A stretch of 64,000 nucleotides of DNA from Rhodobiaceae bacterium UBA7804 (GTDB taxonomy: Bacteria > Pseudomonadota > Alphaproteobacteria > Parvibaculales > Parvibaculaceae): assembly GCA_002480495.1 (NCBI GenBank), contig DLCG01000017.1, positions 207,299-271,298 of the forward strand, written 5' to 3'. The notes beneath the pieces are model-generated. The model did not search any database, had not been told where the DNA came from, and was given only the letters and a program-made list of their open reading frames with translations. The first letter of the stretch is position 1. Every line of letters starts with the position of its first letter. The position numbers were made by a program, and so were the translations under genes. This document shows positions 26,112-35,090 of the stretch, piece by piece.

Positions 26112-28334
26112 ATGACCGAAGCGGAAATCGCTGAAGAGAGGCCCGGTATAGATCCGGACCTTTTCGTGCGGCGTACGGATGACGGGCTAGCCCGGCTCGA
26201 TCTTGTCGTGGCCGGCATGCATTGCGCGGGATGCCTGCGCAAGGTGGAAGGCGCGCTCAAGGGACTCGAAGGCGTCGACTATGCGAGGGCGAACCTGTCG
26301 ACGAAGCGGGTCGCGGTCCGCTGGGACCCCGCCCGCCTCAAGGCGCGCGCTATCCTTCGCGCGCTGGCCGATACCGGCTTCACCGCCGTCCCTTTCGATC
26401 CGAAGCTTCTCGGCACGCTGGATGAGCGCGAAAGCCGCTCCCTTCTGAAAGCACTCGGCGTCGCAGGGTTCGCCGCCGCGAACGTGATGCTCGTTTCGGT
26501 ATCCGTCTGGTCGGGTCTCGTGACCGATATGGACGAGACGACGAGGAGCTTCTTTCACTGGGTTTCCGCCCTGATCGCGCTTCCCGCCATCGCCTATGCA
26601 GGCCAGCCCTTCTTCCGCTCCGCCCTGAAGGCGCTGAGAGCGAAGACGATGAACATGGACGTGCCGATCGCGCTTGCGGTGATCCTCGCGACCGCGATGA
26701 GCCTCGTTCAGACCATGGTCAATGCCCGCCATGTCTATTTCGATGCGAGTGTGACGCTTCTTTTCTTCCTCCTGATCGGCCGCTATCTGGATGTGCAGGC
26801 CCGCGCCAAGGCCTGCTCGGCGGCGGAAAACCTGCTCGGCCTTCGCGCGACCGCGGCGACACTGATCGCGCCGGACGACAGCCACCGGTCCATTGCGGTT
26901 GAAAGCCTCGAACCCGGCATGAAGGTTCTCGTCGTTTCCGGCGCGCGCATCCCCGCCGACGGAGAGGTCGTCACTGGCACGAGCGATGTCGACACGAGTC
27001 TGGTGACCGGCGAGAGCGTTCCCGAACAGGTGAAGCCGGGAACTTCCGTCTTTGCGGGAACACTCAATCTTGGCGCGCCCCTTATCATCCGCGTGACGAA
27101 GCGCGACGACGAATCTCTCCTCGCCGAGATCGTGCGCCTCATGGAAACGGCCGAACAGGGCCGCGCGCGCTATGTACGTATCGCCGACCGCGCGGCGCGG
27201 ATCTATTCCCCTTCCGTCCACATCATGGCGGCGGCAACCCTCATGCTCTGGTTCGCGCTCGGTGCGCATTGGGAAACGGCCCTCACTTACGCGATCTCCG
27301 TTCTTATCATTACCTGCCCCTGCGCACTCGGTCTGGCCGTCCCCGTGGTGCAGGTCGTTGCGACCGGGCGATTGCTGCGCCAGGGGGTGCTCGTCAAGGC
27401 GGCGGACGGACTGGAACGGCTTGCTCAGGCCAATACGATCGTCTTCGACAAGACGGGAACGCTGACACTCGGACGCCCCTGTCTCGTGAACGGCGAGGAG
27501 ATGTCGCCGGGAGAACTCGCGCTTGGTGCCGGGCTTGCCGCCGCGAGCAGGCATCCGCTTGCCGTCGCACTGGCCGCACATGGCAGCGTCTCCCCCCGCC
27601 CCATTCTCGACGATGTGCGCGAGGAACCGGGAATGGGCATGGAGGCGAAGCTGAACGGCAAGACCGTGCGGCTCGGCAATGCCGACTTCGCATGTGGCGC
27701 GCAAGGCGCCCCGCATGGCGGTTCGGAACTGTGGCTCTGGCAGGAAGGCGAACGGTCCGTTTGCTTCCGATTCGAGGACACGCCACGCCCGGACGCGCGA
27801 GCGACGATCGCTGCCCTCAAGGCCCGCGGCTTCGATATTGAGCTTCTGTCGGGCGACCGCGAACCTGCCGTGAGACGACTTGCCGAGGAACTCGGTATTC
27901 GGAAATGGCGCGCCGGTGCACGCCCCGCGGACAAGATTGCGCGCCTCGAAGAACTGGAGAGCGAAGGCCGAAAGATCGCCATGATCGGCGACGGGCTGAA
28001 CGATGCCCCTGCACTTCGCGCCGCGCATGTCTCGATATCTCCCGCCGACGCGGCAGATGTGAGCCAGACCGCGGCGGATTTCATCTTTCAGGGAATGCAG
28101 CTTGCTCCAATCGTCGAAGCCGTCGACGTCGCCCGGAAATCCCGCCGCCTCGTCTTCGAGAATTTCGGGCTCGCCCTCGCTTACAACGCCATCGCCGTTC
28201 CGCTGGCGGTTGCCGGTTACGTCACGCCGCTCGTCGCGGCGATCGCCATGTCGAGCTCATCGATCACGGTGACGCTGAATTCGCTGCGTCTCAATCTGGC
28301 GAGCCGCGCAAGGCTGGCGCGCAAGATTCCATGA
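26112..28334 (+). CDS. ccoI: Copper-translocating P1B-type ATPase of the cbb3 operon
   Basis: A 740-residue heavy-metal ATPase. The N-terminal metal-binding domain has GMHCAGC (~residues 35-41). Eight membrane helices are expected, with the ion-binding TCPCALGLAVP, the phosphorylation site DKTGTLT, the actuator TGES and the hinge GDGLNDAPAL. It exports Cu(I) to the periplasmic side for assembly of the oxidase. The ATG at 26112 is chosen because it follows ccoH by 7 bp with a GAGGAA site; a longer frame would overlap ccoH. Overlaps ccoS by ATGA. Confidence 0.95.
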   Translation: MTEAEIAEERPGIDPDLFVRRTDDGLARLDLVVAGMHCAGCLRKVEGALKGLEGVDYARANLSTKRVAVRWDPARLKARAILRALADTGFTAVPFDPKLLGTLDERESRSLLKALGVAGFAAANVMLVSVSVWSGLVTDMDETTRSFFHWVSALIALPAIAYAGQPFFRSALKALRAKTMNMDVPIALAVILATAMSLVQTMVNARHVYFDASVTLLFFLLIGRYLDVQARAKACSAAENLLGLRATAATLIAPDDSHRSIAVESLEPGMKVLVVSGARIPADGEVVTGTSDVDTSLVTGESVPEQVKPGTSVFAGTLNLGAPLIIRVTKRDDESLLAEIVRLMETAEQGRARYVRIADRAARIYSPSVHIMAAATLMLWFALGAHWETALTYAISVLIITCPCALGLAVPVVQVVATGRLLRQGVLVKAADGLERLAQANTIVFDKTGTLTLGRPCLVNGEEMSPGELALGAGLAAASRHPLAVALAAHGSVSPRPILDDVREEPGMGMEAKLNGKTVRLGNADFACGAQGAPHGGSELWLWQEGERSVCFRFEDTPRPDARATIAALKARGFDIELLSGDREPAVRRLAEELGIRKWRAGARPADKIARLEELESEGRKIAMIGDGLNDAPALRAAHVSISPADAADVSQTAADFIFQGMQLAPIVEAVDVARKSRRLVFENFGLALAYNAIAVPLAVAGYVTPLVAAIAMSSSSITVTLNSLRLNLASRARLARKIP

Positions 28335-28510
28335 ACATACTCATCCTTCTGGTACCCGTCGCCCTTCTGCTCGGCCTTTTGGGGCTCGTCGCCTTTCTCT
28401 GGTCGCTGAAGGCCGGGCAGTATGACGATCTAGAAGGCGCGGCCGAGCGCATTCTTTTCGACGAGGAACCCGAAGAAACCCCAAGGAAAGATCCGCCGGA
28501 GAAAAGCTAG
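28331..28510 (+). CDS. ccoS: cbb3 oxidase maturation protein CcoS
   Basis: A 59-residue single-helix protein starting MNILILLVPVALLLG, with the family motif FLWSLKAGQYDDLEG and an acidic tail. It is required for heme and copper insertion in other bacteria. Start overlaps the ccoI stop (ATGA). Its last codons overlap the convergent DUF2189 gene by 4 bp. Confidence 0.93.
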   Translation: MNILILLVPVALLLGLLGLVAFLWSLKAGQYDDLEGAAERILFDEEPEETPRKDPPEKS

Positions 28511-29307
28511 TCGGTGTCGCCCACCAGAGCCCGTTGCGCATGCCATGTCGCATGGCCGAGCAGCGGAAAGATGATCGCCAGACCGAGAAACCAGGTCGCG
28601 ATCCCGACGGCGCTGAGCAAGGCGACAATCCATGCCCAGAGCAGCATCGTCCAGAAATTCCGGCGGACGGCGCGAATGCTTGTATTGACGGCGGTAACGG
28701 CATCCATATCGCGCGCGATCAGCAGAGGGACGGAAATCGCGGAAATCGTGAAGACGGCAAAGGCAATCGCACCACCGGCCAGCGTACCGATCACGAGCAT
28801 CGCAAGTCCGCGCGGCGTCAGCAGCAGCATCGGCGCAAACTCCGAAAGCGGCGGAATACCGATCGGGCCGAAGAAGAGGGCGAACAACCAGCCTGCGACC
28901 TGCAGCCAGATCAGCATGGCCCCGGCAAGCATCGCACCGACGAGCGCGAGCTGGGAAACATTGCGGCTCGATACGAAGGCGACGTCGGAAAGCTGCACAG
29001 GAAGCCCCGCCTCGAGACGGCGGCTTGCCTCATAAAGGCCGACGGCAAGCATGGGGCCGACCAGCAGAAAACCCGCCGCCATGACGGGCACAAGCGCGCT
29101 GAGGCCGGCAAGCATCATCGCAACGACAAGCGAAAGCGAAGCGCAGAGAAAGACAAGCCCATAGGTGAGGCTGATTCCGGGGACCCTGCGCATGTCGGCC
29201 CAACCGGCCTCCAGCCAGCGCCAGGGCTGATCGGGACGAATGGAACGGATCGCGGGGCCGTTGCCTTCCGCAGCCGCCAGTCCCTCATTTCCCTCGGATA
29301 CGCTCAT
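28507..29307 (-). CDS. DUF2189 family integral membrane protein (paralogue 2)
   Basis: A 266-residue polytopic membrane protein similar in length and layout to the one at 2147-2944: a soluble N-terminus, paired helices, the internal motif FLLVGPMLAVGLYEASRRLEAG, and the C-terminal FPLLGHATWHAQR. Function is unknown. The start at 29307 follows GGGAGGAG; a start five codons upstream is less well placed. It is convergent with ccoS and not obviously linked to neighbours. Confidence 0.85.
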   Translation of the reverse strand: MSVSEGNEGLAAAEGNGPAIRSIRPDQPWRWLEAGWADMRRVPGISLTYGLVFLCASLSLVVAMMLAGLSALVPVMAAGFLLVGPMLAVGLYEASRRLEAGLPVQLSDVAFVSSRNVSQLALVGAMLAGAMLIWLQVAGWLFALFFGPIGIPPLSEFAPMLLLTPRGLAMLVIGTLAGGAIAFAVFTISAISVPLLIARDMDAVTAVNTSIRAVRRNFWTMLLWAWIVALLSAVGIATWFLGLAIIFPLLGHATWHAQRALVGDTD

Positions 29308-29513
29308 CGCAGCTCCTCCCAAAGCAAACCATCAGCGTCACCATGCTAGCTCCGGAAATCCCTTCCGTCCATGTGGATTAAGGATTCAGCAAATCTTCCG
29401 GCAGGAGCCGCTCTCAAACTCGTGAGAGGAAGTGAGAGGCGGTCGCAGAACTTCCGCCCTACATTTCCTCTCGTAAAGCCGGCGCCTCTCCCAAGCCGGA
29501 AACGGAGATACCA

Positions 29514-30134
29514 ATGAAGATGCGTTTTCTTATCCCGCTCGTCCTTGGCCTGAATGCGCTTTCCAGCGCCGCGGCGGCCGATACGGGCGAACGATCCCGC
29601 ACAGCGGCCGCTATTTTCGCCGGCGGTTGCTTCTGGTGCATGGAACCGCCATTCGACAAGACGGAAGGTGTGATCAGCACGACATCCGGCTATACGGGCG
29701 GCACCAGCGCGAACCCGACATATGAGGAAGTTTCCGCCGGTGGTACCGGCCACGCGGAAGCTGTGAAGATCGTCTACGATCCGTCGAAGGTGAGCTACGC
29801 GGAACTGCTTCACATCTTCTGGCGCAATGTCGATCCGCTTCGCAAGGATGCCCAGTTCTGCGACACAGGCAGCCAGTACCGCTCGGCCATCTTCCCGCTC
29901 GACGAGGAGCAGAAAAGGCTCGCGGAAGAATCGAAGCGCGAACTCGAGGACTCAGGGCGCTTCTCTCAACCCATCGTTACCGAGATAGCCGAAGCCGGCC
30001 CCTTCTTTCCCGCGGAGTCCTATCATCAGGACTACTACATGAAGAATCCGAACCGATACACCTTCTACCGCTGGAGCTGCGGGCGCGATGCGCGCCTCGA
30101 ACAGATCTGGGGCGACGAAGCAGGCGGACATTGA
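29514..30134 (+). CDS. msrA: Peptide methionine sulfoxide reductase A, exported
   Basis: A 206-residue MsrA with a Sec-type signal peptide (~1-22, [14 protein letters not shown]), so it acts in the periplasm. The catalytic motif is [11 protein letters not shown] with Cys39 (and Cys42 next to it). Further family motifs are [13 protein letters not shown] and the C-terminal HQDYYMKNP. It reduces methionine-S-sulfoxide with thioredoxin-like donors. It is followed after 10 bp by msrB. Upstream 29323-29513 holds no gene. Confidence 0.94.
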   Translation: MKMRFLIPLVLGLNALSSAAAADTGERSRTAAAIFAGGCFWCMEPPFDKTEGVISTTSGYTGGTSANPTYEEVSAGGTGHAEAVKIVYDPSKVSYAELLHIFWRNVDPLRKDAQFCDTGSQYRSAIFPLDEEQKRLAEESKRELEDSGRFSQPIVTEIAEAGPFFPAESYHQDYYMKNPNRYTFYRWSCGRDARLEQIWGDEAGGH

Positions 30135-30144
30135 GGAGGATGTC

Positions 30145-30648
30145 ATGATGTCACGACGCATATTCATGGGCGGAACCGCCATTGCGACGCTGCTCACAAC
30201 GGTTGGGCTGTCGCTGCGCGGCGGTAAGGCCAGCGCTACAGAGAGTGGCAGCTTCGAAGTGACGAAGACGGAAGCCGAATGGAAAGCGCTCCTGACGCCC
30301 GAGCAATATTACGTGCTGCGTGAGCATGGCACCGAGAGAGCAGGCTCCAGTCCCCTCGACAAGGAAAAGCGTCAGGGAACCTATCGCTGCGCCGGTTGCG
30401 ACCTCGCGCTCTTTTCCTCGACGACGAAGTATGACAGCGGCACAGGCTGGCCGAGTTTCTACGCGCCGCTCGACAATGCGATCGGAACCTCCGAAGACAG
30501 GAGCTTCTTCATGGTGCGGACAGAAGTGCATTGCAGGCGCTGCGGCGGCCATCTCGGTCATGTCTTCGACGACGGCCCGCCGCCGACCGGCAAGCGCTAT
30601 TGCATGAACGGGGTGGCGCTGAACTTCGAGCCTTCCGGCCCGGCCTGA
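30145..30648 (+). CDS. msrB: Peptide methionine-(R)-sulfoxide reductase B, Tat-exported
   Basis: A 167-residue MsrB. The N-terminus SRRIFMG followed by a hydrophobic stretch is a twin-arginine signal. The zinc cysteines are Cys82/85 (RCAGC) and Cys130/133 (CRRC), and the catalytic Cys153 lies in [11 protein letters not shown]. It repairs methionine-R-sulfoxide. The ATGATG start at 30145 follows GAGGAGG; the longer frame overlaps msrA. MsrA appears to use Sec and MsrB Tat, consistent with zinc loading in the cytoplasm before export (inference). Confidence 0.94.
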   Translation: MMSRRIFMGGTAIATLLTTVGLSLRGGKASATESGSFEVTKTEAEWKALLTPEQYYVLREHGTERAGSSPLDKEKRQGTYRCAGCDLALFSSTTKYDSGTGWPSFYAPLDNAIGTSEDRSFFMVRTEVHCRRCGGHLGHVFDDGPPPTGKRYCMNGVALNFEPSGPA

Positions 30649-30779
30649 CGCAGAAGTCCCAAACGCGTGTGAGCGGAATTGAATGCTCTGCCCGGCATGG
30701 ACCGCGACGAATTGTGGAACTGTGCACCGGTCCCTTGGTTGTCCTCCTGTAGACAGAGACAACGGACAGGAGGACCGGC

Positions 30780-31568
30780 ATGAAAAGCCGACTAACCGGA
30801 AAACTCTATACGTCGACGGCGATATGCGCGGCGCTCGCCCTCAGCCTTTCTCTGGGCGCGCAGCAGACAATGGCCGCAGGCAGCGAGACAAACGCCCAAG
30901 CTCAGGCTCAGGCTCAGGCTCAGACTCCCGCCGCGAAGAGCAGCATCGAAACGACAGGTTCCATCTCCGCCGCGGATCATGCCGAAGCCGGTAAGGAAGC
31001 GCGGAACCTGATCGACGAGAGCTTGGCAAGCGTCGGACAGATGCGGCAGGACGAAGGCTTCCGGGAAGTCCTTTCTCGGGCCAAGGGCATCTACATTGTT
31101 CCGTAATATGGCAAGGGCGCCGCGATCATTGGCGGTGAAGGCGGCGCGGGCGTCGTTCTCGTCAAGCAGGACGGAGAGTGGAGCGATCCCGCCTTCTACA
31201 ATTTCGGCGGCGTGAGCCTCGGCGCACAGGCCGGCGGCGAAGCGGGCGCGATGGCGTTCCTGCTCATGAGCGATGACGCGGTCAACGCTTTCAAGAGTGG
31301 AAACAAGATCACGCTCGATGCCGATGCAGGCTTCACGATCGTCAACTGGTCCGGCGATGCGGAAGCGTCCTGGGGCAAGGCCGACGTCGTGACATGGTCC
31401 GACACCGAAGGTCTCTTTGGCGGTGCCTCGGTCGGCGTGACCGACATCAACTGGGATGACGATAGCAACATGGCGGTTTACGGCGCCGGGACGGACATGA
31501 CCGCCATTCTCGAAGGCGAAGCCGAAACGGACGAAGCCGACGAATTGAAGGCGGCCCTTCCAGGCTAA
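30780..31568 (+). pseudogene. SYLF-domain (YSC84-like) exported protein interrupted by an in-frame TAA
   Basis: One continuous reading frame encodes a signal peptide (~1-33, ending TMAAG), an Ala/Gln repeat, and then a lipid-binding SYLF domain, but it is broken by TAA at 31104-31106. Before the stop it reads AKGIYIVP; right after it, in the same frame, YGKGAAIIGGEGGAGVVLVK continues the domain through to ALPG and a stop at 31566-31568. Upstream is AGGAGG. The stop is one transition from CAA (Gln). It could be a true nonsense pseudogene, a sequencing error, or read-through; a downstream GTG at 31212 is a weak restart. SYLF proteins bind phosphoinositides in eukaryotes; the bacterial role is unclear. 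Confidence 0.85.
30900..30923 (+). repeat. Tandem hexamer (GCTCAG)x4
   Basis: Four exact copies of GCTCAG, preceded by the related GCCCAA, encode an Ala-Gln run (NAQAQAQAQAQTP) just after the signal peptide of the SYLF gene. Whole-codon slippage would change the length without shifting frame. Confidence 0.9.
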
Positions 31569-31589
31569 GGCAACGCGAGAGGAAAGAGA

Positions 31590-31626
31590 CGGCGCGCCGG
31601 GTTTCAGGATCTGGCGCGCCGCTTTT
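31590..31626. terminator. Shared intrinsic terminator, SYLF gene / YaiI gene
   Basis: Stem CGGCGCGCC/GGCGCGCCG with a 14-nt loop followed by CTTTT. It follows the SYLF frame and overlaps the 3' end of the convergent YaiI-like gene. Confidence 0.7.
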
Positions 31627-32062
31627 CCTTCTGGATCGCATCTTCAAGCGCACGAAGAAAGCGCGATCGATCCTCGCGCGAGAAGGCCGGCCCGCCTCCC
31701 TTTGACTGGCCAGTCTCGCGCAGTTCTTTCATCAGGTCGCGCATGGCAAGCGCCATGCCGATACTGTCCGTGGTGAATGGCCGCCCGTCATGCCCAAGGA
31801 CGGCCGCGCCTCTTTCGAGTGCGCGGGAAGCAAGCGGAATATCGCCGGTCACAACGATATCGCCCTGCCCCGCCCGTTCCGCGATCCAGTCATCCGCGGC
31901 GTCGGGGCCCTCCGGAACCACAACCTGCCGCACGAGCGGATGACCGGTAGGCCGCATGCCGCTATTGCTGACGATATAGATACCAACCTCATGCCTTTCG
32001 GCAACGCGCACCACCTCTTCCTTGACGGGGCAAGCATCGGCATCGACATAGATTTCGGTCAT
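31604..32062 (-). CDS. YaiI/YqxD family (DUF188) protein
   Basis: A 152-residue protein with the family opening IYVDADACPVKEEV, then IVSNS, the DDWIAERAGQGDIVVTGDIPLA core with conserved acidic residues, and GRPFTTDSIGMALAMRDLM. The fold is PIN-like, and nuclease activity is suspected but not established for the family. The start at 32062 is preferred because the conserved domain begins at once; a longer frame exists. It is divergent from the flavoprotein gene, with 54 bp between starts. A basic tail (KEKRRARS) ends the protein. Confidence 0.88.
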   Translation of the reverse strand: MTEIYVDADACPVKEEVVRVAERHEVGIYIVSNSGMRPTGHPLVRQVVVPEGPDAADDWIAERAGQGDIVVTGDIPLASRALERGAAVLGHDGRPFTTDSIGMALAMRDLMKELRETGQSKGGGPAFSREDRSRFLRALEDAIQKEKRRARS

Positions 32063-32116
32063 GACATTCCGGTATTCGTGACTGCTTTCGGGCGCGACCG
32101 ATGATAGCTTCCCCAT

Positions 32117-33352
32117 GTGAACGACACTTCCGAAAAATCCTCTCCTCGCCCGCGTGCCGCCATTCTCGGCGGCGGACCTGCGGGACTCATGGCCGCGGAG
32201 CGGCTCGCACGTCTCGCCGATGTGCATGTCTTCGATTCCATGCCCTCATTTGGCCGGAAATTCCTTCTGGCCGGCAAAAGCGGTCTCAACATCACGCATG
32301 GCGAGCAGCTCGAGGCTTTTCTCGCACGTTTCGGCGAGGCGAGAACCTTACTGGAGCCCGCCCTCCGCGCTTTTCCGCCGAATGCCATCAGAGACTGGGC
32401 GGAAGCACTCGGAATCGAGACCTTCGAGGGAAGTTCGGGCCGAATATTTCCTGTGGCCATGAAGGCGTCGCCTCTTCTACGCGCCTGGCTCGCACGGCTT
32501 CGGGAGAGTGGCGTCTCCTTCCATGCGAGGCATGAATGGCAAGGCTGGACGGAAGACGGTGCGCTTCGCTTCGGGACACCCGACGGCGAAGCGACGTTTA
32601 CGGCGGATGTGACCGTGCTCGCACTTGGCGGCGCAAGCTGGCCGCGTCTCGGCGCCGATGGAAGCTGGACACCGTTTCTGTCCGCGCGCGGCGTGGAGAC
32701 AGCACCCTTCCGCCCGGCGAATTGCGGCTTCGACATACAATGGAGCGAACATCTGCTAGATCGCTTCGCAGGTTCGCCGCTCAAATCGATCTCTCTTTCC
32801 TTCTGCGGCCGGACCGTGAAAGGCGACTTCGTCGTCACGAAAACGGGGATCGAGGGAAGCGCCGTCTATGCCTTGTCCGCCGCGCTTCGCGATTCGCTTG
32901 AAGCCGGAGCGAATACGGTTCTCATGCTGGACCTTGCCCCGGACCGGACGCTCTCCCAGCTCGCATCTGCACTCTCGGCGCCGCGCGGGAAAACCTCGCT
33001 TGCGAACCATCTCAGAAAGAAGGCCGGAATCGACGGCGTGAAGGCCGCGCTGCTTCGCGAGATAGCCGGGAAAGCCTTGCTGGACGATCCGGCGAAACTT
33101 GCCCATGCGATCAAGAACCTGCCTCTGAGGCTGGATCGGCCGCGACCCATTGCCGAAGCAATCAGTGTCGCAGGCGGCATCGCGCTCAGCGAACTCGACG
33201 AAAGTTTCATGTTGAAGAAATGCGCAGGCGTTTTCGCCGCCGGTGAGATGCTCGACTGGGAGGCACCTACCGGCGGCTATCTTCTTTCGGCCTGCCTCGC
33301 GACCGGCCGGGCTGCGGGCGAGGGCGCAGCCCGTTGGCTCAGGCGTTCTTGA
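32117..33352 (+). CDS. NAD(P)/FAD-dependent flavoprotein (TIGR03862 / BaiN-like HI0933 family)
   Basis: A 411-residue HI0933-type flavoprotein. The N-terminal FAD motif is AAILGGGPAGLMAAERLA, followed by GRKFLLAGKSGLNITH (family signature). The C-terminal half ends with ECxGVF-like KCAGVFAAGEMLDWEAPTGGYLLSACLATG, the second FAD-binding segment. Substrate is unknown; relatives reduce bile-acid intermediates or modify tRNA-like targets only by distant similarity. The GTG start at 32117 has no strong ribosome site, but the Rossmann motif begins soon after. It overlaps the convergent SDR gene by 14 bp. Confidence 0.88.
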   Translation: MNDTSEKSSPRPRAAILGGGPAGLMAAERLARLADVHVFDSMPSFGRKFLLAGKSGLNITHGEQLEAFLARFGEARTLLEPALRAFPPNAIRDWAEALGIETFEGSSGRIFPVAMKASPLLRAWLARLRESGVSFHARHEWQGWTEDGALRFGTPDGEATFTADVTVLALGGASWPRLGADGSWTPFLSARGVETAPFRPANCGFDIQWSEHLLDRFAGSPLKSISLSFCGRTVKGDFVVTKTGIEGSAVYALSAALRDSLEAGANTVLMLDLAPDRTLSQLASALSAPRGKTSLANHLRKKAGIDGVKAALLREIAGKALLDDPAKLAHAIKNLPLRLDRPRPIAEAISVAGGIALSELDESFMLKKCAGVFAAGEMLDWEAPTGGYLLSACLATGRAAGEGAARWLRRS

Positions 33353-34118
33353 CGAGCATGCCGCCATCGACCGGGATGGCCACACCATTGAGATAGGACG
33401 AGGCAGGCAACACGACGCTCAGCGTCACATGTGCAACTTCTTCCGGAAACCCATATCGCCGCAGAGGCACGCGGCGCTTGGCGAAGATTTCCTTGTGCTC
33501 GTCCGGTATCTCCTGCGTGATGCCGGTGCGAATGGGGCCGGGGCAGATGCAATTCGCCGTCACGCCTTCGCGGCCAAGCTCCACCGCAAGCGCCCGCGTG
33601 AGGCCGATGACGCCGTGCTTTGCCGCCACATAGGGCGAATTGCCGGGCGTTGCGCCGAAACCTTCCGTCGACGCCACATTGACGATCCGCCCCTCACCCG
33701 ACTTTTTGAGCATGGGCAGCGCCGCACGAACGAAGCGCATGTGCGCGGTGAGCATCACATCGAGCGCGAGCGCCCATGTATCTTCGTAGCCGGGTTCGCC
33801 GATCCCGTGGAAGGTCGCAAGCCCCGCGTTGTTGACAAGGATGTCGAGCCCGCCGAAACGCTCCCCGACCTCCTTTACGACGCGGACAATACCCTCCCCG
33901 TCGGCAACATCGAGCGCCCATCCCGCCGCTTCACCGTCGGCGGCTTCGATCTCCTTCACCACCGCATCCACGCGGTCCTGCTTCAGATCGATCACGGCAA
34001 CTTTCGCGCCTTCGTCCGCGAAGACATGCGCGGTGGCACGACCCATGCCGCTCGCCGCCCCCGTAACGAGCGCGACCTTACCCCTGATCGAGCGGCTGAG
34101 TTTCCTGACGGGTTCCAT
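33339..34118 (-). CDS. Short-chain dehydrogenase/reductase (SDR)
   Basis: A 259-residue classical SDR. The cofactor motif is VTGAASGMGRA, with NNAG in DILVNNAGLA, the catalytic Ser in NVASTEG, YxxxK as YVAAK, and the PG motif CICPGPIRTG. The acidic residue in VIDLKQD suggests NAD(H). It oxidises or reduces an alcohol/ketone; the specific substrate is not readable (3-hydroxyacyl or 3-hydroxybutyrate type are possible). It stands alone on the minus strand between the flavoprotein and the HD hydrolase. Confidence 0.9.
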   Translation of the reverse strand: MEPVRKLSRSIRGKVALVTGAASGMGRATAHVFADEGAKVAVIDLKQDRVDAVVKEIEAADGEAAGWALDVADGEGIVRVVKEVGERFGGLDILVNNAGLATFHGIGEPGYEDTWALALDVMLTAHMRFVRAALPMLKKSGEGRIVNVASTEGFGATPGNSPYVAAKHGVIGLTRALAVELGREGVTANCICPGPIRTGITQEIPDEHKEIFAKRRVPLRRYGFPEEVAHVTLSVVLPASSYLNGVAIPVDGGMLVKNA

Positions 34119-34260
34119 GGGTCGTCTCCTCTTTCCGATGCTTTCGTTCGCGCAAGAGTAGCCAAACCGCAGAACACAAGCGAGATTGAACCTCGGTTCA
34201 TTTCGCGCGTTTCATCGAAGTTCCGCGCTTCCCTTGCGGCAGCCATTTCGAGGAACTGTC

Positions 34261-34689
34261 ATGATCATCACGCTGGAACGGGCAATCGCAATCGCCGCGC
34301 TCGCTCATGAGGGAGAGCGGGACAGGAAGACCGGCGAGCCCTACATTTTCCATGTGATGCGCGTGACGATGTCCATGACGAACGATAAGGAGCGGATCGT
34401 CGCGGCGCTTCATGATGTCGTCGAACATGTGGAGGGGTGGACTTTCGAACGTCTTCGGGAGGCGGCCGTGCCCGAAGAGATTGTTGCGGCAGTCGATGCG
34501 CTGACACGCCGCGAAGGCGAAGACTACCTCGACTTCGCCCGCCGCGCCGCAGCAAACCCGCTGGCACGCGCGGTAAAAATCGCGGACCTGCAGGACAATC
34601 TTGAAGCCACGCTGCGAAGCGCGCCAGCGCATGAGCGGGAGGAGAAAGCGCAGAAATACCGCGCCGCGCTGCGCCTCATCGGTGTGTGA
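34261..34689 (+). CDS. Small HD-domain phosphohydrolase, RelA/SpoT-hydrolase-like
   Basis: A 142-residue stand-alone HD protein. It resembles only the hydrolase domain of SpoT/RelA: AHEGERDRKTGEPYIFHVMRV (His16, His31), ALHDVVEH (His51-Asp52, Glu55) and VKIADLQDNL (fourth Asp ligand). No synthetase, TGS or ACT domain is present. By family it could remove pyrophosphate from (p)ppGpp or another nucleotide (MESH1/SAH-like). The start at 34261 is fixed by GAGGAAC; upstream frame to 34186 is noise. Activity is an inference from motif retention. Confidence 0.85.
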   Translation: MIITLERAIAIAALAHEGERDRKTGEPYIFHVMRVTMSMTNDKERIVAALHDVVEHVEGWTFERLREAAVPEEIVAAVDALTRREGEDYLDFARRAAANPLARAVKIADLQDNLEATLRSAPAHEREEKAQKYRAALRLIGV

Positions 34690-34823
34690 CGGAGACATGA
34701 CGGTCCATTGCGGTCCGCGACACCGTTTCCTGTTGTACAGCCGCCCGGCAATGACGGAGACTGGGTTTCCGGACAACGGCCCTTTCACAGGCCACCGGCC
34801 TTTCCAGAAGACAGGAGGACCCT

Positions 34824-35090
34824 TTGTCTGCACGTGTGTTCTTCGGTCTGGCTGCGCTCGGCGCCGCAGCAGCGGGCGCCGTCGTTTTCGGACCTGCCGT
34901 CGCGCCGGCCCTCGCCCGCGCAGCAAAGCCCGCTGCGAAGACCGCCGCGAAGACTGCGGCAATCCTCGCCGAGCGGATGAGCGAGGCCGTTGCGGAAGTG
35001 ATCGAAATCGTGGAGGACGCCTATGCCGAGGCAGAAGCCGAACTCGCCGAAGGCCGGACAGGCAGTGCACGGAACCAAGGAAAAGGCTGA
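34824..35090 (+). CDS. Small membrane protein, DUF5132-like
   Basis: An 88-residue protein: an N-terminal Ala/Gly-rich membrane helix, an Ala/Lys linker (AKPAAKTAAKTAA), then an acidic helix (EIVEDAYAEAEAELAEG). This resembles DUF5132 proteins as I recall them. TTG start at 34824, 6 nt after AGGAGG. The following HMA-like gene starts inside its 3' end in another frame. Together with that gene and the convergent P-type ATPase it forms a probable functional set. Function unknown. Confidence 0.7.
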   Translation: MSARVFFGLAALGAAAAGAVVFGPAVAPALARAAKPAAKTAAKTAAILAERMSEAVAEVIEIVEDAYAEAEAELAEGRTGSARNQGKG

